Shown: in pieces, positions 15,865-25,626 of the stretch
How the letters are laid out: each line of letters opens with the position of its first letter
Numbering within the stretch: position 1 is the first letter of the stretch
Assembly (NCBI GenBank): GCA_001828605.1
Contig: MHZB01000065.1
Span: 1 to 36,129, forward strand
Direction: 5' to 3'
Length of the DNA: 36,129 nt
Origin: Planctomycetes bacterium RIFCSPLOWO2_12_FULL_50_35
Lineage (GTDB): Bacteria > Planctomycetota > Brocadiia > Brocadiales > Bathyanammoxibiaceae
Notes under the pieces: generated by a model
Told to the model about the DNA's origin: nothing
Databases searched by the model: none
The model's input: only the letters and a program-made list of their open reading frames with translations
Program-made: the position numbers and the translations under genes

Positions 15865-16878
15865 ATGAAAATAAACCCCGTACGGTTCTTCCTATACCTC
15901 TTGACGGCCTTAATAATCTGTGGGACGGTAAAGCACTCTCCCCTGGCGGCAGAGACAGGGAAGACGCCCCGCTTAGTCTTTGAAGAAGATTCGCACAACT
16001 TCGGCGACATATATAAGGGAGAAAAAGTAAGCCATTGGTTTGCATTCACCAACGCCGGCACGGGTGACCTTGTAATTAACAGCGTCAAGACCTCCTGCGG
16101 CTGTACGGCGGCCGCACCCTCTCAAAAGTCCATACCGCCGGGCACCGGCGCAGAGATAGAAGTAACCTTTAAGTCAGACGTCTTCAGGGGCAGCATCCGC
16201 AAGACCGTGACCGTTGACACAAATGACCCTGAGAAACCCCGCTATGCCCTGACAATAGAGGCAAACGTCCTGGAGGAGGTCGTCGCCGAGCCGCCAACTC
16301 TGTGGTTTAACCAGATAAAGTTGGGCCAATCAGTCGCAAAGGAGGTTGATATAAAGTCCCTGACAGACCTGAAACTAAAAATTACCAAGGTCAGGTCCAG
16401 CAGTCCTGTACTGGAGTTTCGCGTTAGAAAGAAGGACGGGGATGGCTCTCCCGTGCTCGAAGTTTCTACCAGGAAAGGCGCATCTCTAGGCAGGTTTGCA
16501 GGAGACGTCCAGGTATTTACAAACAGCAAGAGACAGCCTCTCTTAACCATACCATTTTTCGGGGAGATAGTAAGCGACGTATCCGTCTTCCCGCCCAAAA
16601 TATCTTACGGCGTGGTACGAAAGGGAGAGGAGGTCACAAGACAGGTGTTGATCACCATACACACGAACGACATAAAACTGGAGAAATTCGACCTCAAACC
16701 GGATTTCCTGGGCCTGCACCACGTCCCTGACAGTAACAATTACTTTCACCGGCTGGACATAATCCTCGGAAAAGACGTGCCGGCAGGAAGACTCGAAGGC
16801 AGTCTCACAATACACACTACCAGTAAGGACCAACCACTCTTGACGGTCCCCATCTACGGCGTCATTAAGGAAGGCTGA
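15865..16878 (+). CDS. Exported DUF1573 protein
   Basis: A 337-residue secreted protein with a signal peptide (residues 1 to about 29, ending in PLAA) and three immunoglobulin-like segments. The first is a DUF1573 domain (about 36-125) with the family's SCGC motif (Cys78, Cys80) in TSCGCTAAAP. The later segments repeat DUF1573-like phrases such as GSLTIHTTSKDQPLLTVPIYG. The family is common in Planctomycetota and Bacteroidota, has an ASH/MSP-like fold, and no enzymatic role is known. The ATG at 15865 is preferred over a TTG at 15847 because it gives a normal signal peptide. Its stop overlaps the next start (TGATG), so it is probably co-translated with, and possibly a partner of, the cytochrome fusion. 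Confidence 0.85.
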   Translation: MKINPVRFFLYLLTALIICGTVKHSPLAAETGKTPRLVFEEDSHNFGDIYKGEKVSHWFAFTNAGTGDLVINSVKTSCGCTAAAPSQKSIPPGTGAEIEVTFKSDVFRGSIRKTVTVDTNDPEKPRYALTIEANVLEEVVAEPPTLWFNQIKLGQSVAKEVDIKSLTDLKLKITKVRSSSPVLEFRVRKKDGDGSPVLEVSTRKGASLGRFAGDVQVFTNSKRQPLLTIPFFGEIVSDVSVFPPKISYGVVRKGEEVTRQVLITIHTNDIKLEKFDLKPDFLGLHHVPDSNNYFHRLDIILGKDVPAGRLEGSLTIHTTSKDQPLLTVPIYGVIKEG

Positions 16879-18230
16879 TGAGGATAAGAAGATTATCTGG
16901 CCTTGTCTTTCTTTGGCTCTTGATGCTACTATACGCAAGCTGCACCTACGGGAAATCACAAAATAGTGAGACGGAACTTATCATCGCATTTAGCGGCGAA
17001 GAAACTGGATACCTGGAACCGTGCGGCTGCGAACAAACCCGTACAGGCGGCATAGCCAAGAGGCACAGCCTGTTCCTATCTATACAGGGGGAAAATCAGA
17101 CACTTTTCCCGGTAAGCCTGGGAGACCTCACAAACCACCGGAAGAGACAGGACGAGATTAAGATGGAGACCCTGCTGCATGCCCTGGGAGACATGCGGTA
17201 CACACTCCACAACCTGGGGGAGAAGGACCTGGAGATGGGCCCGGAAGTACTCAGCTATATATTCTATTCAAGTCCTGTCAGGCTGCTCTCCTCCAACGTC
17301 GTACTGCCGGACACGCCGGGCATAAAGATTCACCCGTACGTTACCGGAGAAGTTAAGGTCGGTGACAGGACGATAAGGATAGGCTTCCTGGGCATCCTCT
17401 CCCCAAAGCTCCCTGGCGGCACGTCGTCACGGGTGAAAATAATACCCCCCTCTGAGGCAATCGCCCCCATAATCAAAGAACTGCGGGATGCAGACCTGTT
17501 AATCCTGCTTTCACACGCAGAATTTGAGGAATCAAAAAGGCTGGCCGGGGCCTTTCCCGAGTTCCAACTCGTCATATCGGGCCACAACTCAGACCATCCT
17601 GAGGTTACAAACGTCGGCGACACTATAGTAGCCGCATCTGGGAACAAGGGAAAGAATGTCGGCCTGTTTCGCTATCGCATCAGTGACGGAAAAGGAAGTC
17701 TCGATATGGTTGAATTGGATGACCGTTATGCAGATTCCAGTCAGATGCAGGACCTCCTGGACAACTATCAGCAGAGGCTGAGGGACGAAGACCTATTGGG
17801 CAAGGTAGATAAATTTCCATATGAGGAAGGGTCTACCTACGCCGGCAACGTCATCTGCGGCGCCTGCCACCAGGAAATCTTTCTGCACTGGGAGACGACT
17901 CCCCATGCCCCAGCCTACGAAACCCTGATCAGGGTAAAACATGACTACGACCCGGAATGTGTCGCCTGCCACGTTACCGGTCTTCTCAACGAGAGCGGCT
18001 TCACTTCGCTGGAGGAGACGCCCGGACTCAAGGGCGTCGGGTGTGAGGGCTGTCACGGCCCGGGCAGCCAACATGTAGATGAGGCCCAAAAAGGTCTTAA
18101 AACCGCAGCCTACGGCAAACTGAAACCCATGGACTGTGAGACCTGTCATGACATTGAACACAGTTCACAATTCCAATATGAGAATTACTGGCAGAGGATC
18201 GTCCACCCAAAGGAAAAACCCAAGGGCTAG
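16878..18230 (+). CDS. Lipoprotein fusion: 5'-nucleotidase-like domain plus tetraheme cytochrome c554-like domain
   Basis: A 450-residue exported protein. The signal peptide ends in a lipobox-like LYASC. Residues 33-290 resemble the UshA/5'-nucleotidase metallophosphoesterase fold, but the metal-binding motifs are altered. LEPCGCEQTRTGGIAKRH is where DxH is expected, GEKDLEMG stands in for GNHEFD-G, and SGHNSD for GGH-H, so phosphatase activity is doubtful. Residues 325-430 carry four heme c sites, CGACH (327), CVACH (361), CEGCH (389) and CETCH (420), with the spacing and surrounding histidines of cytochrome c554-type domains. The start ATG shares a base with the DUF1573 stop. A periplasmic electron-transfer role is inferred; donor and acceptor are unknown. 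Confidence 0.87.
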   Translation: MRIRRLSGLVFLWLLMLLYASCTYGKSQNSETELIIAFSGEETGYLEPCGCEQTRTGGIAKRHSLFLSIQGENQTLFPVSLGDLTNHRKRQDEIKMETLLHALGDMRYTLHNLGEKDLEMGPEVLSYIFYSSPVRLLSSNVVLPDTPGIKIHPYVTGEVKVGDRTIRIGFLGILSPKLPGGTSSRVKIIPPSEAIAPIIKELRDADLLILLSHAEFEESKRLAGAFPEFQLVISGHNSDHPEVTNVGDTIVAASGNKGKNVGLFRYRISDGKGSLDMVELDDRYADSSQMQDLLDNYQQRLRDEDLLGKVDKFPYEEGSTYAGNVICGACHQEIFLHWETTPHAPAYETLIRVKHDYDPECVACHVTGLLNESGFTSLEETPGLKGVGCEGCHGPGSQHVDEAQKGLKTAAYGKLKPMDCETCHDIEHSSQFQYENYWQRIVHPKEKPKG

Positions 18231-18739
18231 ACAAAATGAGGCCGGTAAGGACACGGTATGCTCTTGTAGCGTCCGATCTCCGTATCGGACGCCGCTCGTA
18301 GCGGTCTGGTACGGAGGCTTCGGCGGTGAGCCCTTCGGCGGTGAGCTCAGGGCCGAACCGCTCAGCCGAACCGACCAGACGCTACAGCAAATTTGGCCTG
18401 CTCGATTTGCCGAGCATATAAGCCCCATAAATGGGGCAGCTACAATCCAGATTGAGGCAGGGACAATCCGCCTGAGGTATATTTCCACACACTTATGTCC
18501 TTTCCACTTGATTTTAGCGCGTATGGATTCTAAAATCTCTCTCTGGACGTTCGTGCTTTTCCTCCCATAACTTACGTAATAGTTATCAGTTATGGTAGAC
18601 GCGATACTGCAACGGGGAAGGGGTGAATTAATCGCAACGTACTTGAAGAAATTCTCTCAGATACTCCTTCTGCTTCAAATTCAACTTACTTACCGGAAAT
18701 TTCCGCAAGATACCTTGGATAGGTGACAAAGGAGTCTAC
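18231..18739. repeat. Repeat-rich intergenic region before galT
   Basis: No coding sequence is credible. From about 18262 to 18390 the GTAGCGTCCGATCTCCGTATCGGACGC hairpin family recurs with GTCTGGT and GACCAGACGCTAC arms. The phrase CTTCGGCGGTGAGC occurs twice, at about 18319 and 18334, followed by CTCAG and CCGAACCG stretches. A CTCGATTTGCCGAG hairpin and GCCCCATAAATGGGGC follow (about 18400-18437). From 18440 to 18739 I see only CCGGAAATTTCCG (18692-18704) and the galT ribosome-binding site. Confidence 0.65.
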
Positions 18740-19759
18740 ATGCCAGAATTGAGAAAAGAACCGGTGTCGGGACGTTGGGTAATCATTGCCACGGAGCGGG
18801 CCCTGAGACCCACTGACTTTAAAGCCCCTTCCCACAGTATAAAAGGCGGCGGCTTCTGCCCCTTCTGCGTTGGCAACGAAGACAAGACCCCCCCGGAAAT
18901 CATGGCCTATAGAGATAAGGGCACGGAACCCAACACCAGGGGATGGAGGGTGAGGGTAGTGCCCAACAAATTCCCCGCCCTGGTCGTGGAAGGCAGTCTG
19001 GACAAGCGCGGCGACGGCATATACGACATTATGAATGGGATTGGTGCCCATGAGGTGATAGTGGAATGCCCACAGCATGAGATATCCCTCACCGCCCTCG
19101 AACCCAATCATGTGCAAGAGGTGCTCTGGACATACAGGGACAGGCTGGTAGACCTGAAAAAAGACAGGCGGTTCATCTATGGGATGCTGTTCAAGAACGT
19201 GGGGGCGGCCGCAGGAGCAAGCCTTGAACACACCCACACCCAGCTTATAGTCACCCCGATTGTGCCGCAGACCGTAGCGACCGAGATGGAAGGCTCGCTG
19301 ACGTTTTACAGGTACAGGGGCAGGTGCCTGTTCTGTGACATAATAGTGCAGGAGAACTCCACAAAAAGCAGGGTGGTGATGGAAGGAGACAGCTTTATCG
19401 CCTTTGCGCCCTTTGCCTCCAGATTCCCCTTTGAGCTCTGGATAATCCCCAAAAAACATTCCTCCCATTTTGAGAATATACAGAAGTCCGAGATAGAGGA
19501 ACTTGCGGTGACGTTGAGGTCCGCCCTGTGCAGCCTGGAAAGCGCCTTGGAAGAACCCCCTTACAACTACATAGTCCACACCAGCCCGTTCGACCAGCCT
19601 GAACTAGAGTATTACCATTGGCACATTGAGATCATCCCGAGACTAACCAGGATAGCCGGTTTTGAGTGGGGTACGGGCTTTTACATAAATCCCGTACCGC
19701 CGGAGAATGCGGCCGAACATCTCAGGAATGCTGCATGCATAGCAAAGGAGACGAAATGA
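18740..19759 (+). CDS. galT: Galactose-1-phosphate uridylyltransferase family protein
   Basis: GalT-type enzymes of the HIT superfamily exchange UMP between UDP-glucose and galactose 1-phosphate. The 339-residue length is normal. The zinc-type pair CPFC is at 40-43. The catalytic HxHxQ motif reads HTHTQ at 164-168 in place of the common HPHGQ-type sequence, with His166 as the expected nucleophile. YYHWHIEI near the C-terminus is also family-typical. AAAGGAG lies seven bases before the ATG. Overlap with glgA (ATGA) suggests that it feeds hexose phosphates toward glycogen, and an ADP-sugar or nucleotidyl preference other than UDP-galactose is possible. Family assignment is solid and substrate less so. 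Confidence 0.88.
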   Translation: MPELRKEPVSGRWVIIATERALRPTDFKAPSHSIKGGGFCPFCVGNEDKTPPEIMAYRDKGTEPNTRGWRVRVVPNKFPALVVEGSLDKRGDGIYDIMNGIGAHEVIVECPQHEISLTALEPNHVQEVLWTYRDRLVDLKKDRRFIYGMLFKNVGAAAGASLEHTHTQLIVTPIVPQTVATEMEGSLTFYRYRGRCLFCDIIVQENSTKSRVVMEGDSFIAFAPFASRFPFELWIIPKKHSSHFENIQKSEIEELAVTLRSALCSLESALEEPPYNYIVHTSPFDQPELEYYHWHIEIIPRLTRIAGFEWGTGFYINPVPPENAAEHLRNAACIAKETK

Positions 19760-21201
19760 AGATTATCTTTGTGTCCTCGGAGGCTGCACCGTTTGCCAGA
19801 ACGGGCGGTCTGGGAGACGTAGTAGGTTCTCTGCCAAAGGGTCTGGAAAAGCTCGGACATAAGGTGTCTGTCTTTATGCCCCTCTACGGGCGTATCAGGC
19901 GTGACGGATTCAAACTCTCCCCCACCGGCGGAAGGCCGTCCGTTTCCGTTGACAACAGGCTGGTAACAGGCATTGTACACACGGCACAACTTCCCGACAC
20001 GAACATACCCGTATACTTTATAGAAAAGAATGAATACTACGAAAGGGAGGAGTTGTATATAGACCCCTCTACTGGAAAGGATTATATAGACAACTGCGCC
20101 AGATTCTCCTTCTTCTCCCGCGCCGTCCTGGAAACGATAAAGTCCATGGGCATAAGACCCGACGTCATACACTGTAATGACTGGCAATCCGCCATGGTCC
20201 CCACGTACCTTAAGAGTCTTTATAAGGACGATGACTACTTCAAGAACACACTTACCGTGCTGACCATCCACAACGTCGGCTATCAGGGGCTGTTCCCGAA
20301 AGAGGACTTCAGGTTTACCGGCATGGACGCCGGATACTACAACTGGAAGCAAATGGAGTATTACGGCAAGATTAATTTGTTGAAGGCCGGCATTGTCTTC
20401 TCGGACATAATAACGACGGTAAGCAAAAAATATTCCGAGGAGATACAGACGGAGGAGTTCGGTGCGGGCCTCAGCGGAGTGCTTAAGGAGAGGGGCAGGG
20501 ACCTGTACGGCATAATAAACGGAATAGACTACTCGGTATGGAACCCAGAGACGGACAAGCTCATCCCCTTCAAATACGGCCCAAACAACCCGGAAAAGAA
20601 GAAACAATGCAAGAATCACCTCCAGAAAAAGGTCGGGCTCGCAGGCAGGGAGGACGTTCCTTTAATAGGGATGATAGGCAGGCTTGCAGCACAGAAGGGT
20701 ATAGACCTGCTGGTTGAGTGCTGGGACAAGTTAATGAAGCTGGACGTGCAGCTCGTCCTGCTCGGTGCAGGCGACAAGGAATATCAAGAGGTCCTAAAGT
20801 CGCTCGCAAACAAATATTCGGGCAAGGTATCGGTCTCCATAGGCTTCGACAACCAGCTTTCTCATGAGATAGAGGCCGGCTCGGATATGTTCCTCATGCC
20901 GTCAAGGTACGAGCCGTGCGGACTCAATCAACTGTACAGCCTGAAATATGGAACGGTGCCCGTAGTGCGCAAGACGGGGGGTCTTGCCGACACCATAACC
21001 CCTTCCGTCGGATTTCTGTTTGAATCCTACTCTTCTGAGGAAATGCTGAAGGCCGTACAGAAGGCCCTGGAGGCATACAAAGATAAGGCCAGGTGGTCAA
21101 AGCTGATGCGGGCTGGGATGGCTCAGGACTGGTCCTGGGACAAGAGCGCCAAGATGTACGCTGAGCTCTACCAAGACGCCCGCAAGGGGATAAGACGCTA
21201 G
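19756..21201 (+). CDS. glgA: Glycogen synthase (ADP-glucose type, GT5)
   Basis: It elongates alpha-1,4-glucan from ADP-glucose in glycogen synthesis. The 481-residue protein has the two Rossmann domains of GT-B enzymes. The N-terminal motif reads [10 protein letters not shown] (residues 13-22), with Arg15 in place of the Lys of the usual KTGGL motif. The C-terminal [22 protein letters not shown] and TGGLADTI motifs are intact. The ATG at 19756 overlaps the galT stop in ATGA with AAAGGAG just upstream; the in-frame ATG at 19666 lies within galT and is rejected. The glgC gene for ADP-glucose lies about 3 kb downstream on the same strand. Confidence 0.95.
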   Translation: MKIIFVSSEAAPFARTGGLGDVVGSLPKGLEKLGHKVSVFMPLYGRIRRDGFKLSPTGGRPSVSVDNRLVTGIVHTAQLPDTNIPVYFIEKNEYYEREELYIDPSTGKDYIDNCARFSFFSRAVLETIKSMGIRPDVIHCNDWQSAMVPTYLKSLYKDDDYFKNTLTVLTIHNVGYQGLFPKEDFRFTGMDAGYYNWKQMEYYGKINLLKAGIVFSDIITTVSKKYSEEIQTEEFGAGLSGVLKERGRDLYGIINGIDYSVWNPETDKLIPFKYGPNNPEKKKQCKNHLQKKVGLAGREDVPLIGMIGRLAAQKGIDLLVECWDKLMKLDVQLVLLGAGDKEYQEVLKSLANKYSGKVSVSIGFDNQLSHEIEAGSDMFLMPSRYEPCGLNQLYSLKYGTVPVVRKTGGLADTITPSVGFLFESYSSEEMLKAVQKALEAYKDKARWSKLMRAGMAQDWSWDKSAKMYAELYQDARKGIRR

Positions 21202-21311
21202 GAATGGGCCATATGCGTTATCCTCGCATTGTGCAGTCATAGGTTGGCCAGGAACTTCAACCGTACTTCGGCCAGACGTACACCGGAGGTGTAAATTGCA
21301 TCTCTAAATTG

Positions 21312-21344
21312 AACCGCTGCGAACGCAGGGAACCTGCGGCGGTT
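21312..21344 (+). other. Structured leader element before the histidine kinase
   Basis: AACCGC (21312-21317) pairs with GCGGTT (21339-21344), and CGCAGG (21324-21329) pairs with CCTGCG (21333-21338) around a GAA loop, leaving a six-base bulge. A second hairpin, GTTAG/CTAAC, lies at about 21394-21417. It does not match a riboswitch consensus I know. It could be a leader RNA or a weak end to the galT-glgA transcript. Confidence 0.4.
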
Positions 21345-21446
21345 TTAGCCAGGAAAATTGAGGAATTCCAGCTGTTTATGGGGTAGAATTGATTGTTAGA
21401 GAAACCTCTCTGGCTAACGATTTTTAAGCGGTTTGGACTTCTGATT

Positions 21447-23687
21447 ATGAAAACAGCAGAAACATATGAGCTGCAGAGAGACGTGGTGGACAATATACAC
21501 AGAATAATTGCCACCTCACTCGATATAAAAGATACCTATGCCAATATAGCGGCTGAGCTGCGGAAAGTGATTGACTTTGACCGGGTAAGCATCTCGCTCG
21601 TCGGAGAGAAAAAGGACACGGCCATCACCTATGTAATATCCACCACGTATAACGGCCAGGCGCTGAGGGAAGGGGAGCCGTATCCACTGAAGAAAAGCAT
21701 CCTGGAAAGAACGATTGCCACCGGAAGACCCGTAATCATAGAAGACACCGAAAACAAAGAATTCTCCACAGATGCCGTACTGCTGCAGGAAGGGATACGG
21801 TCCCGATTAAGCGTGCCCCTCCGTGTAAAGGGAAACGTCATCGGCAGCATTAACCTCGGAAGCAAAAGACCGAACAACTTTTTCGCCGAGCACGTCCACC
21901 TTCTGGAGCAGATCTCGCCACAATTAGCCCTGGCAATTGAGAACACAATACTCTTCCGGAACATAAGAAAATCTGAAGAAAGACTGCGCTGGGAGAGAGA
22001 CAAGCTCCAGTACGTCGTTGACGCCCTGGACATAGGGATTTGTCTGATGGACAGGGAGCTTAATATAACATGGGCCAACAAAAAGATTTCCGAGATATGG
22101 AACCTCCACGAGTCGGCGGTGGGCATGGCATGTCCGGTAATATTCCACTGTGACGATATTATCTGTCCAGCAAGGAAGGCCTTTGAACGGGGAGAAGGCA
22201 GGTTCCATGACATCAAGGTCCTAACCAAAGACGGACGGCGGAGGTACATTGAAAACGTCGCCATACCAATAAGAGACCATGATGGTGACGTTAAAAGGGT
22301 CCTGCTGTTGTCAATAGACATTACGGACAGGGAAAAAAGAATACACCAGCTCTCCCTTCTGACCCAACTTGGCGACGCCCTGCAGTACACCCTCCAGCTT
22401 GACAAGGTGTTTCAACTGGTCCTCACCTGCGTAACGGCCGGCCACGCCCTTGGTTTTAACCGCGCACTGTTATTCCTTGTAAACAAGGAGCAGGACGCAA
22501 TCTGCGGTAAGATGGCGGTAGGTCCCTCAGACCCGGATGAGGCGCGCAGGGCATGGCAGGAAGTATCCAAGTATCAAACGTTAGAGGGCCTCTTAAAGCA
22601 CGTAGTGGAAATAGGCCCGCTGGACTCCCGGCTTGATATAAAAACCAAGCTTATAGCCTTTTCCACTTCCGACGAAAAAGAAACAGTCGTAAGGTGTATG
22701 AGGGAAAAAATCCCGCTGACAATAAAGGACGCACATAATGACCCCAGGGTGACTGCAGAGTTTCGGAATGCCCTGGGGCTGAAGGAGTTTGTATGCGTGC
22801 CTCTCATGGTAAAGAGTGAGGTAACAGGGGTAATTGTGGCCGATAATCTATACACCGGTGAACCGATAACGGAAGAACATGCGCATATCCTGAGTATGTT
22901 TGCGAAGTCGGCGGCGCTGGCTATAGATAATGCCGAGACATACAAGGAGTTGGAGGATAAGATACGCCAGCTGACGGAGACCCGCGAGAAACTCCTGCGC
23001 TCGGAAAGACTGGCAGCCATAGGCGAAATGGCCGCATACGTAGCCCACGAGATACGAAATCCGCTAACCACCATCGGGGGGTTTGCCCGCTCCATAGAAC
23101 GCCTCGGCGCAAACAATGAGAAGATAAGCACAAGCTCCAAGATCATCGTGCAAGAGGTACAGAGGCTCGAAAAGATACTGAACAGCATAAGAGACTTCAG
23201 TAAGCCGGAAGAACCTCAGAAAACCAAGACGCAAATAAACAAATTAATGGAAGATACCTTAGAATTGACAGCGGGCTATCTCAAGGAAATCGGCATAACC
23301 GTATACAAAGAACTTGGATACGACCTGCCGGAGGTCCTCGTTGACCCTGGCCAGATGAAGCAGGTGTTTTTAAATCTGGTAAAAAACGCCGCAGAGTCCA
23401 TGCCGAAAGGCGGCACACTAAACGTAAGGACCTGCGTCGAAAACGGCTCGATCAAAATAGACTTTGCCGATACGGGAGAAGGTATTCCCACGGAAGTGAC
23501 GGAAAAGATCTTCATGCCGTTCTTTACCACAAAATCCTACGGAACCGGCGTCGGCCTGGCGCTAAGTCAGAAGATAGTAGACGACCACGAAGGCAAACTC
23601 AGCGTCTTCAGCGAGACGGGGCGTGGCAGTATCTTTTCCATACGACTTCCCTTGGGCAACGACGAAAGAGGGCGTAAAAGGGGGTAA
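21447..23687 (+). CDS. Sensor histidine kinase (GAF-PAS-GAF-HisKA-HATPase)
   Basis: A soluble hybrid-free sensor kinase of 746 residues with no membrane segment. Domain order: GAF (about 20-170), PAS (about 195-315), GAF (about 325-505), a short coil, HisKA with the phosphorylated His534 in AYVAHEIRNP, and HATPase_c with NLVKNAAE, DTGEGIP and GTGVGLAL motifs. The PAS domain holds an unusual cluster, Cys229, Cys235 and Cys240, in CPVIFHCDDIIC, which could bind a metal or report redox state. The ATG at 21447 is chosen over the TTG at 21393, which adds 18 unremarkable residues. It pairs with the regulator four bases downstream. Confidence 0.9.
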   Translation: MKTAETYELQRDVVDNIHRIIATSLDIKDTYANIAAELRKVIDFDRVSISLVGEKKDTAITYVISTTYNGQALREGEPYPLKKSILERTIATGRPVIIEDTENKEFSTDAVLLQEGIRSRLSVPLRVKGNVIGSINLGSKRPNNFFAEHVHLLEQISPQLALAIENTILFRNIRKSEERLRWERDKLQYVVDALDIGICLMDRELNITWANKKISEIWNLHESAVGMACPVIFHCDDIICPARKAFERGEGRFHDIKVLTKDGRRRYIENVAIPIRDHDGDVKRVLLLSIDITDREKRIHQLSLLTQLGDALQYTLQLDKVFQLVLTCVTAGHALGFNRALLFLVNKEQDAICGKMAVGPSDPDEARRAWQEVSKYQTLEGLLKHVVEIGPLDSRLDIKTKLIAFSTSDEKETVVRCMREKIPLTIKDAHNDPRVTAEFRNALGLKEFVCVPLMVKSEVTGVIVADNLYTGEPITEEHAHILSMFAKSAALAIDNAETYKELEDKIRQLTETREKLLRSERLAAIGEMAAYVAHEIRNPLTTIGGFARSIERLGANNEKISTSSKIIVQEVQRLEKILNSIRDFSKPEEPQKTKTQINKLMEDTLELTAGYLKEIGITVYKELGYDLPEVLVDPGQMKQVFLNLVKNAAESMPKGGTLNVRTCVENGSIKIDFADTGEGIPTEVTEKIFMPFFTTKSYGTGVGLALSQKIVDDHEGKLSVFSETGRGSIFSIRLPLGNDERGRKRG

Positions 23688-23691
23688 AACG

Positions 23692-24057
23692 ATGATAACG
23701 ATCCTGATAGTGGAAGACGACAAAAACCAGTGTCTGCTTTATAGGCATGAACTGAGTGAAGAGGGCTACAGCGTAGAGATTGCCAGAGACGGCAAAGAGG
23801 CAGTGACCATGTCAAAGCTCAACCCCCCAGACCTGATAGTGATGGACATAAACATGCCCGGTATGGACGGCATTGAGGCAATGGGAAAAATCCTGGGGGA
23901 AAACAACAAGATTCCAATCGTCATCAACACCGCCTACTCAAGCTACAAAGACAACTTCATGACCTGGTCTGCCGACGCATACGTGGTAAAGTCCTCGGAC
24001 CTTATGGAACTTAAGAAAACAATTAAGACCGTACTGGACAAGAAGAAAGCATCTTAA
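23692..24057 (+). CDS. CheY-like response regulator (receiver domain only)
   Basis: A stand-alone receiver of 121 residues without an output domain. The acidic pocket (Glu8, Asp9, Asp10), the phosphoacceptor Asp52 in MDINMPGMDG, Thr80 and Lys100 are all in place. It begins four bases after the kinase stop, with an AAAAGGGGG ribosome-binding site, so it is the kinase's immediate partner. Without an output domain the signal must pass by protein contact or a phosphorelay. An upstream in-frame start at 23623 lies within the kinase and is rejected. Confidence 0.93.
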   Translation: MITILIVEDDKNQCLLYRHELSEEGYSVEIARDGKEAVTMSKLNPPDLIVMDINMPGMDGIEAMGKILGENNKIPIVINTAYSSYKDNFMTWSADAYVVKSSDLMELKKTIKTVLDKKKAS

Positions 24058-24384
24058 AAAAACGGAATCTCTTAAAAAGTTATCTGGCACCATGTTGTCA
24101 TTCCGGGCGAACCCCGTACCGAAACGGTACGGGGCGAAGCGTGTAGCGTCCGATCTCCGTATCGGACGCACAAAGAAAGACGTCTGGTACGGAGGCCAGA
24201 CGCTACATTCTTCGGTCGTTTCGCTCCCTAAGAATGACAACTGCACAGGCTTTTCCGGAGGTCTCAAGACATCGGATGTCTGAAAGACAGTAGGGGCGAT
24301 TCACGAATCGCCCCTACTTCACGTTAAAGAAAGAGTGCGTGCCGTAAGTAGCCTTTATTAATGGAGTTTTGCAGAGGCATAGAC
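24058..24384. other. Intergenic region before glgC
   Basis: Apart from the MITE-like element (24065-24265), it contains a GTAGGGGCGATTC/GAATCGCCCCTAC palindrome (24290-24317) just upstream of glgC. No gene is visible. I did not find a convincing -35/-10 pair for glgC. Confidence 0.6.
24065..24265. repeat. MITE-like element copy 5, inverted
   Basis: This copy is in the opposite orientation to copies 1 and 2: the GCGTCC hairpin precedes the GTCTGG hairpin. TTGTCATTC (24096-24104) and GAATGACAA (24232-24240) form its inner base. It has an extra CCCCGTACC/GGTACGGGG hairpin (about 24112-24134). The right end CTTTTCCGGAGGTCTC (about 24250-24265) is clear and the left end is degenerate. No direct repeat was found. 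Confidence 0.6.
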
Positions 24385-25626
24385 ATGTCAATAGCAGCCC
24401 CTGATATATTGAAGAAGACGTTGGTGATGATTCTTGCCGGCGGTGAGGGGGGGCGGCTCTATCCGCTGACAAAAGACAGGGCGAAGCCCGCCGTGCCGTT
24501 CGGGGGCATCTACAGGATAATAGACTTCACCTTGAGCAACTGCCTTAACTCGGGACTCCACAAGATCGTGATGCTTACCCAGTACAAATCCATGTCGCTG
24601 GACAGACACATCCGGCTGGGATGGTGGAATCTCTTCAACATTGAACTGGGAGACTACCTGGAAATCATTCCGCCTCAGTGGAGGATTTCTCACGAATGGT
24701 ACCGCGGTACCGCAGACGCCGTCTACCAAAACATATACACCCTGGAAATGGAAAAACCCGAAATGGTCTTGATACTGGGCGGCGACCACGTATACAAGAT
24801 GGATTACCGCAAAATGTTGAACTTCCATCTGGCGAAAAAGGCAGACATGACCGTCTCCTGTATAGACGTACCCTTAGGAGAGGCCCACCGCTTCGGCGTC
24901 ATGGAGATTGATGAAGAAAACAGGATAACTGGTTTTCAGGAAAAGCCCGAACGCGCCAAACCCATGCCCTACGACCCCGGCAGGGTGCTGGCCTCCATGG
25001 GTCTCTACCTCTTCAACACAAGGATACTTGTCCAGCGGATAATAGAAGACTCCAAGACAAATTCCACGCACGATTTCGGCAGAGACATAATACGGTCTAT
25101 GCTGGGTAGAGACAGGATTTATGCCTATAATTTTGAAGACGAAAACAAAAAACCAGTACGATACTGGCGGGATATCGGGACCCTCGATGCGTACTGGGAG
25201 GCAAACATGGACCTCGTCAGCGTAGACCCTGTATTTAACCTCTACGACACCGCGTGGCCTATACGTACCCACCAAGAACAATTTCCCCCCGCAAAGACCG
25301 TCTATGTCGGCAATCACGAACGGATGGGAGAGGTCTCCAACAGTCTTATCTCCGCAGGGTGCATAATCAGCGGAGCAAGGGTGGAAAATTCCGTACTCTC
25401 CCCTGACGTCAGAATAGAGGTAAACAGCGAAATATCCGCTGCTGTAATCATGGATGGGGTGAGAATAGGCAGGAACGTCAGGATCCGCAAGGCCATCGTA
25501 GATAAACGGGTGTACATACCAGACGGAATGGTTATAGGTTACAACCCCGAATACGACAGGAAACACTTCACCGTCACTGAAAATCAAGTAGTTGTTGTTC
25601 CCAAAGAATTACCTATAATAGAGTGA
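24385..25626 (+). CDS. glgC: Glucose-1-phosphate adenylyltransferase
   Basis: It makes ADP-glucose from ATP and glucose 1-phosphate, the control point of bacterial glycogen synthesis. The 413-residue length fits. The nucleotide-binding motif AGGEGGRLYPLTKDRAKPAVPFGG is near residue 20, followed by YRGTADAVYQN, GGDHVYKMDY, FQEKP and a C-terminal left-handed beta-helix (DVRIEVNSEISAAVIMDGVRIGRNVRIRKAIV). The ATG at 24385 has AGAGG upstream at good spacing; the ATG at 24361 lacks a ribosome-binding site. It supplies the substrate of the glgA product upstream. Allosteric residues cannot be read with confidence. Confidence 0.96.
   Translation: MSIAAPDILKKTLVMILAGGEGGRLYPLTKDRAKPAVPFGGIYRIIDFTLSNCLNSGLHKIVMLTQYKSMSLDRHIRLGWWNLFNIELGDYLEIIPPQWRISHEWYRGTADAVYQNIYTLEMEKPEMVLILGGDHVYKMDYRKMLNFHLAKKADMTVSCIDVPLGEAHRFGVMEIDEENRITGFQEKPERAKPMPYDPGRVLASMGLYLFNTRILVQRIIEDSKTNSTHDFGRDIIRSMLGRDRIYAYNFEDENKKPVRYWRDIGTLDAYWEANMDLVSVDPVFNLYDTAWPIRTHQEQFPPAKTVYVGNHERMGEVSNSLISAGCIISGARVENSVLSPDVRIEVNSEISAAVIMDGVRIGRNVRIRKAIVDKRVYIPDGMVIGYNPEYDRKHFTVTENQVVVVPKELPIIE

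Noticed and set aside
18136-18570. Plus-strand reading frame at the end of the cytochrome fusion
   Set aside because: It runs through the repeat island in a different frame from the cytochrome and shows no protein-like features.
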